DNA from: Caulobacteraceae bacterium
GTDB taxonomy: Bacteria > Pseudomonadota > Alphaproteobacteria > Caulobacterales > Caulobacteraceae
NCBI GenBank assembly: GCA_027489335.1
Contig: JAIXZX010000004.1
Location: 289,532 to 353,531, forward strand
Length of the DNA: 64,000 nucleotides
Direction of reading: 5' to 3'
The notes beneath the pieces are model-generated. The model made no database searches. It saw nothing but the letters and a program-made list of their open reading frames with translations, and was not told where the DNA came from. The stretch's first letter is position 1, and every line of letters starts with the position of its first letter. A program made the position numbers and the translations under genes. Below are positions 56,028 to 64,000 of this stretch, one piece after another.

Positions 56028-56752
56028 GCGACACGGGTCCTGAAATGAACGAACCGGAAGCCCTGGCGGCCGAACACGCCCTGGGGGTCCTGACTGCGCC
56101 GGAACGGGCGGCCGCAGAGCGTCGCATGGCCAGTGAGCCTGCCTTCGCCCAGGCGGTGGACGCCTGGCGCCAGCGTCTGGCGCCCCTGGTGATGGAGATC
56201 GCCCCGGTCGCCCCCTCCGACGAGGTGTGGCCCAGGATCGAACGCGCCCTGCCGGTCAATGACAACAATCCGCAGCTGGCCCGCCGGCTGGCCTTCTGGC
56301 GCAGCGCCACGGTGGGAGCCATGGGCCTGGCCGCTGCCAGCCTGATGGTCGCCGTCTATCTGGGCAATCGTCCGCCGGTGGTCATTCCGGCAGAGGCGCC
56401 GGCGGCCATGCCGATGCTGAACGCCAGCCTGAACACCGAGGGGGGGCAGCCGCTGTTCGTGGCCTCCTACGATCCGGTGCGTGAGGCGCTGATCATCACG
56501 TCCCTGGTGCCGCCGGGGACTGATCCCCTGCATGTCCATCAGGTGTGGCTGATCCCGCCGGAGGATGGCGTGCCCCGCTCGCTCGGCATGGTGGAGCCCG
56601 GCACGGCCAAGACCGTGCCCCTCGACGCCTCGATTTCAGAGCTGGCGCATGAAGGCACCGAGATCGCGGTCTCCGTGGAGCCGCCTGGCGGGTCGCCGCA
56701 AGCCGGCCCCAGCGGACCGGTGGCCGCCATCGGGGCGCTCGGCGAAATCTAG
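56024..56752 (+). CDS. anti-sigma K factor RskA-type membrane protein
   Basis: The 242-residue protein has an N-terminal anti-sigma domain (about 8-60, EPEALAAEHALGVLTAPERAAAERRMA). One transmembrane helix lies at about 90-115 (WRSATVGAMGLAAASLMVAVYLG), and a periplasmic RskA domain carries DPLHVHQVWLIPPEDGVPRSLGMV. It would hold the co-encoded ECF sigma at the membrane until a periplasmic signal, probably redox or proteolytic, releases it. Start and sigma stop overlap by 4 bp. Confidence 0.9.
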   Translation: MSDTGPEMNEPEALAAEHALGVLTAPERAAAERRMASEPAFAQAVDAWRQRLAPLVMEIAPVAPSDEVWPRIERALPVNDNNPQLARRLAFWRSATVGAMGLAAASLMVAVYLGNRPPVVIPAEAPAAMPMLNASLNTEGGQPLFVASYDPVREALIITSLVPPGTDPLHVHQVWLIPPEDGVPRSLGMVEPGTAKTVPLDASISELAHEGTEIAVSVEPPGGSPQAGPSGPVAAIGALGEI

Positions 56753-56804
56753 GAGCCGAGGGCGCCGATCAGGCCGCCTGCGCGGCAATCCCCTCGCCGA
56801 CGTC

Positions 56805-57974
56805 TCAGCGGGCGTCGTCCATCAGCTTGGCGAAGCGGTCGAACAGGTAGAGGGAGTCCGTCGGCCCCGGCGACGCCTCCGGGTGATGCTGCACGGAGAA
56901 GACCGGGCGGTCCTTCAGGGCGATGCCGGCGTTGGTGCCGTCGAACAGGGAGACGTGGGTCTCCGTCACCGGCGGCGGCAGGCTGTCGCGGTCGACCGTG
57001 AAGCCGTGGTTCATCGAGACGATCTCCACCTTGCCGGTGGTCAGGTCCTTGACCGGATGGTTGGCCCCGTGGTGGCCCTGATCCATCTTCACCGTCCGGG
57101 CGCCGAGCGCCAGGGACAGCATCTGGTGACCCAGGCAGATGCCGAACACCGGCACGCCGCTGTCGACCAGCTTGCGGATCTCCGGCACCGCATAGGCGCC
57201 AGTGGCCGAGGGGTCGCCGGGGCCGTTGGAGAGCAAGATGCCCTGCGGCTTGCGGGCCAGGACGTCTTCGGCCGAGGTGGAGGCCGGCAGGACGGTGGCC
57301 CGGGCCCCGACGCTGGTCAGGGCGCGCAGGATGTTGCGCTTGACGCCGTAGTCCATGACCACGACCTCGAACTTCGGATCCGGCGCCGGCTGGGCGTAGC
57401 CCTCAGGCCAGTTCCACAGGCCCTCGCCATAGACGAAGGGCTGCAGGCAGGACGCGTCCTTGGCTAGGTCCAGGCCCACCAGACCGTTCCACTGTCGGGC
57501 CTTGGCCACCAGGGCCTCGAGGTCGAAGCGCCCTTGAGGATCGTGGGCGATCACCGCGTGGGGCATGCCCCGCTCGCGGATGCGCCGGGTGAGCGCTCGG
57601 GTGTCGACGCCGGCCAGGCCGACGACGCCGCGGCGGGCCATCCAGCTGGCCAGGTCGGAATCGGAGCGCCAGTTGGCCGGGGCGGTGGGAACGTCGCGGA
57701 AGATGGCGCCCCGGGCCGAGGTCTCGGCCGCGCCGGACATCTGTTCGATGTCCTCCACATTGGTCCCGACATTGCCCATGTGCGGGAAGGTGAAGGCCAC
57801 GATCTGGGCCATATAGGAGGGATCGGTGAGGATCTCCTGATAGCCGGTCATGGCGGTGTTGAAGCAGACCTCGCCGACGGCGTCGCCCACGGCGCCGACC
57901 CCGATCCCCTGCAGGATGGTCCCGTCCGCCAGGGCCAGCACGCCGGTCGCGCCGGAGAGAAGTTGGCTCGTCAT
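56805..57974 (-). CDS. carA: carbamoyl-phosphate synthase small subunit (glutaminase)
   Basis: The 389-residue subunit hydrolyses glutamine and channels ammonia to CarB. The N-terminal CPSase domain opens with [29 protein letters not shown] follows. The class I glutaminase has its nucleophilic Cys in FGICLGHQM and the His-Glu pair in [14 protein letters not shown] six bases before the ATG at 57974 sets the start. The leader contains mutually exclusive hairpins, one followed by T5. Confidence 0.97.
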   Translation of the reverse strand: MTSQLLSGATGVLALADGTILQGIGVGAVGDAVGEVCFNTAMTGYQEILTDPSYMAQIVAFTFPHMGNVGTNVEDIEQMSGAAETSARGAIFRDVPTAPANWRSDSDLASWMARRGVVGLAGVDTRALTRRIRERGMPHAVIAHDPQGRFDLEALVAKARQWNGLVGLDLAKDASCLQPFVYGEGLWNWPEGYAQPAPDPKFEVVVMDYGVKRNILRALTSVGARATVLPASTSAEDVLARKPQGILLSNGPGDPSATGAYAVPEIRKLVDSGVPVFGICLGHQMLSLALGARTVKMDQGHHGANHPVKDLTTGKVEIVSMNHGFTVDRDSLPPPVTETHVSLFDGTNAGIALKDRPVFSVQHHPEASPGPTDSLYLFDRFAKLMDDAR

Positions 57975-58007
57975 GGGGGACTCCTATCAGGGGCGGGCTA
58001 TGGTCGC

Positions 58008-58052
58008 AAAAAGGCGGGCCAGGGTGAACCCCGCCCGCCGTGCAAACGGCGG
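58008..58052 (-). promoter_or_regulatory. candidate transcription attenuator in the carA leader
   Basis: On the minus strand a terminator-like stem, GGCGGGC (58039-58033) with GCCCGCC (58019-58013), is followed by TTTTT (58012-58008), 33 nt before the carA ATG. Upstream, CCGCCGT (58052-58046) can pair with ACGGCGG (58041-58035), which uses the same 5' arm. The two hairpins exclude each other, as in an attenuator. Read-through termination from the kinase gene 560 bp upstream is an alternative. Confidence 0.6.
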
Positions 58053-58154
58053 CGTAGGTACTGAGTCCCGCCGCCCGGGTCAATGCAGGGTGACCCCACC
58101 GGCCGGTCGGACTAGGCTTTCGACCCATATGCCGACCAATAGCAAGGGGGATGC

Positions 58155-58595
58155 ATGTCAGAGCCTGGCCATATCGATCCGGACCGCGAGGCCTGGGCCT
58201 TGTTCAAGAGCCTGCCGCGGGACCAGCCGATCCACATGCTGAACCTGATCCGCCTTCGTTCCATGGCGGACTATCCCGCCGATCACCCCGATCATGGCAA
58301 GGGCCTGACCGGGCGCGAGGCCTACCAGGCCTATGGCCGGACCACCGTCCACATCTTCAAGCGTCTGGGCGGCGCACAGGTCTGGGTCGGGGCGCCGGAG
58401 GTGACCCTGACCGGGCCGCAGAGCGAGGCCTGGGACATCGCCTTCATCGCCGCCTATCCCAACGCCGAGGCCTTCATCTCCATGGTGCGCGATCCCGAGT
58501 ACCAGACCCTGGTGGTCCACCGGACAGCGGCCGTGGCCGATTCCCGCCTGATCCGCATGGCCCCGGCTGAGCCCGGGGAAGGGTTCGGGGAATAG
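58155..58595 (+). CDS. DUF1330 family protein
   Basis: The 146-residue protein resembles DUF1330, a ferredoxin-like alpha/beta domain related to ABM/dimeric barrels: PIHMLNLIRLRSMADY, GREAYQAYGRTTVHIFKRLGGAQVWVGAPE, then DIAFIAAYPNAEAFISMVRDPEYQTLVVHRTAAVADSRLIRM. No function is established. AGGGGGATGC before the ATG at 58155 supports the start. It is divergent from carA and convergent with the kinase-like gene (3-bp gap). Confidence 0.82.
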   Translation: MSEPGHIDPDREAWALFKSLPRDQPIHMLNLIRLRSMADYPADHPDHGKGLTGREAYQAYGRTTVHIFKRLGGAQVWVGAPEVTLTGPQSEAWDIAFIAAYPNAEAFISMVRDPEYQTLVVHRTAAVADSRLIRMAPAEPGEGFGE

Positions 58596-58598
58596 GCC

Positions 58599-59726
58599 CT
58601 AGCCGTCCAGCACCTCCGATATGGCGCCGAACAGGGTCTCGGCGCGGATGGGCTTGGCGATGTGGCGGTCGGCGCCAGCCGCTGCGCTGGCGTCGCGATC
58701 CTCCGGCCCGGCATTGGCCGAGACCACGATGATTGGCACACGCTGGCCGGAAGGTTCATTGGTGCGGATGGCGGCGATGGCTTCGAACCCGTCCATCACC
58801 GGCATGCGCAAATCCATCAGGACCAGGTCGAAGGCGCCATCCTGCAGCGCGCTGACCGCCTCTGCTCCGTTTTCGACGCTGACCACCTCGACCCCCGCGG
58901 CGTCGAGCATCAGCTCCACCACCTTGCGGTTGGTGGGGTTGTCGTCGGCCAGCAGGACCCGCAGGCCGCCATCGGGACTGACCGCCGCTGCTGACGCCTG
59001 GGGCCCCGGGGCGGGGCCAAGTTCATATTGCAGCAGGCCGGCCACCAGGCTCTCCAGCCGCGCCCCCGAGGCCGACAGCTCGGCCAGGATCGCCCGCTGA
59101 GACTCGTCCAAGGGCGTGGCCTCCAGGGCCTGGGTGAGGCCCATCACCCCGTTCAGGGGGGTGCGCAGCTCGTGGCTCATATCGGCGAGGAATTCGCTCT
59201 TGGCCCGGCTGGCGGCGGCCTCTCGGAGGAGGGCTTCAGCCAGCTTCTCAGCCTGGCGCTTCATCTCGGTGATGTCGACCCGCAGGCCGATCAGACCGCC
59301 GTCGGCGGTGCGGCGATCCTCGATCATCAGCCAGCGACCATCGGAGAGCTGCTGCTCCAGGCGCTCGCCGGTGGGATTTTCGAGCTTGGCGAGCCGCTCG
59401 GTCAGCCAGGCTTCCTCGCGCCCTGCGGCCTCCGGATAGTCGCCCCGGGCCACCCCGATCCGCAGGGTTTCGGCCAGGGGGCGGCCGGGGGCGAAGAGGT
59501 CGGCGGAGCGGTGATAGATTTCGGCGTAGCGCTGGTTCCAGTGCACGTAGCGCCCCTCGGCGTCGAGGAAGACGACGCCCTCGGGAAAGGCGTCGATAGC
59601 CGCCTGCAGTCGCGCGGTGGCGTCCGCGGCCTGGCTTTCGCCGCGGGTCAGCGCCCCACCGCCGATCCACCGGTCCAATAGTCGGACCACGGCGCGCCCC
59701 ACCGCGCCGATCCCCACCCCTGACAT
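58599..59726 (-). CDS. PAS-HisKA-receiver protein lacking the HATPase domain
   Basis: The 375-residue protein has a PAS domain (about 40-155, FPEGVVFLDAEGRYVHWNQRYAEIY). The HisKA dimerisation helices follow, with phospho-acceptor H185 in MSHELRTPLNG. A receiver domain spans about 255-373 (D261/D262, acceptor D305 in LVLMDLRMP, S336, K358). Only about 25 residues join HisKA to the receiver, so the ATP-binding HATPase_c domain with its N, G1 and G2 boxes is absent. There is no transmembrane segment. It cannot autophosphorylate by itself and may act as a phosphotransfer scaffold or partner of another kinase. Confidence 0.85.
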   Translation of the reverse strand: MSGVGIGAVGRAVVRLLDRWIGGGALTRGESQAADATARLQAAIDAFPEGVVFLDAEGRYVHWNQRYAEIYHRSADLFAPGRPLAETLRIGVARGDYPEAAGREEAWLTERLAKLENPTGERLEQQLSDGRWLMIEDRRTADGGLIGLRVDITEMKRQAEKLAEALLREAAASRAKSEFLADMSHELRTPLNGVMGLTQALEATPLDESQRAILAELSASGARLESLVAGLLQYELGPAPGPQASAAAVSPDGGLRVLLADDNPTNRKVVELMLDAAGVEVVSVENGAEAVSALQDGAFDLVLMDLRMPVMDGFEAIAAIRTNEPSGQRVPIIVVSANAGPEDRDASAAAGADRHIAKPIRAETLFGAISEVLDG

Positions 59727-59907
59727 ACGCTACTCCTACACCCTTGAGGTGCAGTGACAGGACCCGACAGGTATTGCGAAAGTCCTGCCAGAAACGCACA
59801 GGAGGCGTTCAGGACGCAGTTGACCACCAGATGGGCGTGAATATCGATCGGGCGCCGAAGCCATGGGCGATGTTCGCAAATCCGCGCTTCGGGGTTATGA
59901 GGCCGGC

Positions 59908-60603
59908 ATGACGATCACCACCCTCGGCTTGGACGCCGACGACACCCTCTGGCACAATGAAACGATCTTCCGGCTCACCCAGGCGCGGTTGTTCGACCTT
60001 CTGTCCGATGTGGCCGATGTCGACACCCTGGGCGCGCGTCTGGCCGAGGTCGAGCATCGCAATTTGCGGCTCTATGGCTATGGGGTGAAGGGCTTCACCC
60101 TGTCGATGATCGAGACCGCCATGGAGCTGACGGGCGGGGAGGCGCCGCCGCATATTGTCCGCGAAATCCTGGCGGCGGGCCGGGCCATGCTGACCGAGCC
60201 GGTGGAGCCCCTGCCGGGCGTAGATGACGCCCTGGCCATCCTGTCGGAACGCTACCGTCTGGTGCTGGTCACCAAGGGCGATCTGCTTCATCAGGAGCAG
60301 AAGCTGGCGGCCTCAGGCCTGGGCGATCTGTTCGTGGCCGTCGAAATCGTCAGCGAGAAGGACGCCTCGACCTATGAGCGGGTCTTCGCCCGCCACGGCA
60401 CGGGCGCAGCCCAGGGCGCCATGGTCGGCAACTCCCTGCGCTCGGACATTCTGCCGGCGCTGGAGGCCGGCGCCTGGGCCGCCCACATCCCCTATGCGGT
60501 GACCTGGGCCCATGAGATGGCCGAGACCCCCACCGGCCATCCCCGGTTCGCCGAGTTGGCCAGCATCTCGGAGCTGCCCGCCTGGCTCGAAAAGGTGGGC
60601 TGA
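59908..60603 (+). CDS. HAD superfamily phosphatase
   Basis: The 231-residue protein has the HAD nucleophile motif LDADDTLW (D9, D11, T13), motif II Thr in LVLVTKGD, the Lys in EIVSEKDASTY, and motif IV-like NSLRSDILPALEAG. The helical cap lies between motif I and II (subclass I). The ATG at 59908 has GAGG upstream; an earlier in-frame ATG adds 15 residues. It lies 33 bp before dnaG. The substrate is unknown. Confidence 0.87.
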   Translation: MTITTLGLDADDTLWHNETIFRLTQARLFDLLSDVADVDTLGARLAEVEHRNLRLYGYGVKGFTLSMIETAMELTGGEAPPHIVREILAAGRAMLTEPVEPLPGVDDALAILSERYRLVLVTKGDLLHQEQKLAASGLGDLFVAVEIVSEKDASTYERVFARHGTGAAQGAMVGNSLRSDILPALEAGAWAAHIPYAVTWAHEMAETPTGHPRFAELASISELPAWLEKVG

Positions 60604-60636
60604 GCTGGCTGGCGTTTCGTCGGGGTCCTGGCGCAT

Positions 60637-62526
60637 ATGTCGGGGGTGAAGTTCGACGAACGGTTCCTCGATGAGATCAAGGCCCGCCTGCGCCCGTCAG
60701 ATGTGATCGGGCGCACGGTGAAACTGCGCAAGCAGGGCCGGGAGTTCGTCGGTCTGTCGCCCTTCACCAAGGAGCGGAGCCCGTCCTTCTTCGTCAATGA
60801 TGAGAAGGGCCAGTTCTTCGACTTCTCGTCGGGCAAGAACGGCGACCTGATCACCTTCCTGCAGGAGACCGAGCGGCTGACCTTCATGGAGGCGGTCGAG
60901 CGCCTGGCCGCCGAGGCCGGCGTGCCCATGCCTGCGCCTGATCCCCAGTCGGCCGAGCGCGACCGGGTGCGCCAGGGCCTGGCCGAATGGTTGGAACAGG
61001 CCAGCGCCTGGTTCCAGGCCGAGCTGCGGCGCCCCGTTGGCCGCGACGCGCGGGACTATCTGGCGGCCCGCGGTCTGCCTGAGGCGGAGTGGGCAAGGTT
61101 TGGCGTCGGCTATGCGCCGGGCGGGCGCACCGCGCTGAAGGACTATCTGGTGGCCAAGGGCGCACGGCCCGGCGAGCTGGTGGAAGCCGGCCTGCTGATC
61201 GCGCCGGAGGACGGCGGCGCGCCCTATGACCGGTTCCGCGACCGGATCATGTTCCCCATCGCCGATGGGCGAGGGCGCATCGTCTCCTTCGGCGGCCGGG
61301 CCATGGATCCCAAGGCCCGGGCCAAGTACCTGAACGGGCCGGAGACCTCCGTCTTCCACAAGGGCCATGTGCTCTATGGGATGGGCGAGGCCCGCAAGAT
61401 CCTGGGGGCGGCGCCGTCGGGCGAGAGCCCGCCCCTGGTGGTGGTGGAAGGCTATATGGACGCCATCGCCTGTCACCGGGCCGGCGTGGCCGCCGTCGCG
61501 CCCATGGGCACGGCGCTCACCGAAGAGCAGATGGAGATGCTCTGGCGGCTGCATCCTGAGCCGACCCTGTGTTTCGACGGCGACCGGGCCGGGCGACAGG
61601 CGGCCTTTCGCGCCATGGACCGGGCCCTGCCGATCCTGAAGCCCGGCAAAAGCTTCCAGTTCTCCCTGGTGGAGGGCGGCAAGGATCCCGACGACGTGCT
61701 GCGTGAGCAGGGCCCGGTCGCACTGCGCCAGCAGTTGGCGGCCACCACGCCCTTCGCCCAGGCCCTGTTCGAGCGTGAACGGGATCTGGAGCCCCTGGAC
61801 ACACCAGAGCGGCGGGCGGGCCTGAAGGGCCGGCTGCGACAAGCCGCCGCGTCGATCGCCGATCCCGACCTGCAGCAGGCCTACCGGCAGGATCTGCTGG
61901 AGCGCTATGACGGCATCTTCCGCAAGGCTGACGCGCCCCAGGGCCAGCGGCCGCCGTGGCGGCCCACGGGGCCGCGGCAGGGGCGCTGGAAGGGCGCCGG
62001 CGCCTGGGAGAGTCCTCAGCCGCCTACCGCCCAGGGCAAGGCCGCCGCCGGGCGTCTGGCCACGGGGCTGGAGCCCGCGCCCGCCGCCCTGGCGGCCTAT
62101 GCGCTCGCCCATCCGGCGGTTCTGGAGGCCCATCTGGAGGACGCCTTCGCCACTGACGGGTTCGGCGAACCGGCGCTCTGTGAATTGGTCAAGGAAATCA
62201 TTCGCCTGCGGCTGGAGTCCGACCACCTTGACTCCGACAGCCTGACGCGCCATCTCGCATTATGCGGGTTTAATGCGCTGCTGACAGACATCGACCGGGC
62301 CGCTGCGAAATCGGGCGCGCCCTTTTTGAAACCGGATGTCTCCCTCGAAGCCGCGAATTCGCAGTGGTCGCAAGCCTTCGCCCGCCTTTCACGGCTGGCG
62401 TCGCTCGACAAGGCGCTCGACGCCTCGAAGGGAAACCTTCGGGGTCGTTCGGACATGGAAGCCTTCGAGCGTCTAAAGGGGGAACGCGACGCACTCAGAC
62501 GCGCGACCAGAGAGTGGAACGATTGA
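60637..62526 (+). CDS. dnaG: DNA primase without zinc ligands
   Basis: The 629-residue protein makes RNA primers at the replication fork. The N-terminal zinc-binding domain fold is recognisable (about 5-95), but the four metal ligands of E. coli DnaG are replaced: the CPFH motif is SPFT (S41, T44) and YHCFGCG is FFDFSSG (D62, S65). The TOPRIM catalytic core keeps VVVEGYMDA (about 266-275) and FDGDRAGRQ (about 311-319). A C-terminal helical domain (about 480-629) would bind DnaB. It is followed after 99 bp by rpoD. Confidence 0.96.
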   Translation: MSGVKFDERFLDEIKARLRPSDVIGRTVKLRKQGREFVGLSPFTKERSPSFFVNDEKGQFFDFSSGKNGDLITFLQETERLTFMEAVERLAAEAGVPMPAPDPQSAERDRVRQGLAEWLEQASAWFQAELRRPVGRDARDYLAARGLPEAEWARFGVGYAPGGRTALKDYLVAKGARPGELVEAGLLIAPEDGGAPYDRFRDRIMFPIADGRGRIVSFGGRAMDPKARAKYLNGPETSVFHKGHVLYGMGEARKILGAAPSGESPPLVVVEGYMDAIACHRAGVAAVAPMGTALTEEQMEMLWRLHPEPTLCFDGDRAGRQAAFRAMDRALPILKPGKSFQFSLVEGGKDPDDVLREQGPVALRQQLAATTPFAQALFERERDLEPLDTPERRAGLKGRLRQAAASIADPDLQQAYRQDLLERYDGIFRKADAPQGQRPPWRPTGPRQGRWKGAGAWESPQPPTAQGKAAAGRLATGLEPAPAALAAYALAHPAVLEAHLEDAFATDGFGEPALCELVKEIIRLRLESDHLDSDSLTRHLALCGFNALLTDIDRAAAKSGAPFLKPDVSLEAANSQWSQAFARLSRLASLDKALDASKGNLRGRSDMEAFERLKGERDALRRATREWND

Positions 62527-62625
62527 AGCCGGTTTCGGGTCGTACTTAGACGGCCGTTGTCGGCCCCTGTTAGTCATGATCGGCCCGTTCCTTGCAGGAG
62601 GCGGCGGACCGAACCGGAGAATTCG

Positions 62626-64000
<1,375 letters not shown>

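Overview
The window is a stretch of ordinary high-GC alphaproteobacterial chromosome. Gene content points to the Caulobacterales (Caulobacter or Phenylobacterium type; this is inference). The pointers are a CYP153-type P450, a pseudaminic-acid locus with the Caulobacter flm-type gene set, carA/carB/greA near one another, dnaG followed by rpoD, and a GC-rich codon pattern with many GTG/TTG starts. I see no rRNA, tRNA, CRISPR array, prophage or insertion sequence. The two window edges cut a 5-oxoprolinase gene (left) and rpoD (right).

Layout. 1-8.0 kb: hydantoinase/5-oxoprolinase, a TerB/J-domain protein, small proteins, an Old Yellow Enzyme reductase and an M61-like PDZ peptidase. 8.0-15.0 kb: an SMP-30-like lactonase, then folA and thyA separated by an acyl-CoA block (acyl-CoA dehydrogenase, hotdog protein, TetR regulator), a DUF924 protein and ilvC. 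15.1-23.3 kb: CYP153 P450, M23 endopeptidase, a tRNA-type methyltransferase, polyprenyl diphosphate synthase, a lipoprotein, a GNAT enzyme coupled to a 55-residue ORF, and uvrB. 23.4-29.0 kb: a serine-protease autotransporter, a 25-residue membrane peptide, a glycine-zipper lipoprotein and a SleB-type cell wall hydrolase. 28.3-36.5 kb: an AraC/DJ-1 regulator facing a DJ-1/PfpI enzyme, a GT4 glycosyltransferase, nadABC behind two matching palindromes, and a second SleB-type hydrolase. 36.5-39.8 kb: a GNAT enzyme, a palindromic repeat, a divergent MurA-family protein and trxB.

39.9-46.1 kb is the most specialised region. It holds pseI facing a six-gene minus-strand operon: Fe/2-oxoglutarate dioxygenase, TylF-type methyltransferase, pseF, pseG, FAD oxidoreductase, pseH. 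Four of the genes are standard CMP-pseudaminic acid enzymes used for flagellin glycosylation. The other three could tailor the sugar. PseB and PseC homologues are not in the window.

46.2-58.6 kb: fbp, an ELM1-type protein, greA, a P-loop kinase, an SDR, a 56-residue membrane protein, carB, a cold-shock gene, a secreted cupin-like protein, an ECF sigma/RskA anti-sigma pair, and carA behind a terminator/antiterminator-like leader. 58.6-64.0 kb: a PAS-HisKA-receiver protein lacking the kinase ATPase domain, a HAD phosphatase, dnaG with none of its four zinc ligands, and the start of rpoD.

The observations most worth following are the extended pseudaminic locus, the carA leader, the paired nad operators, the zinc-less primase, the ATPase-less hybrid kinase, the divergent MurA paralogue and the microprotein whose ribosome binding site lies in a hairpin.
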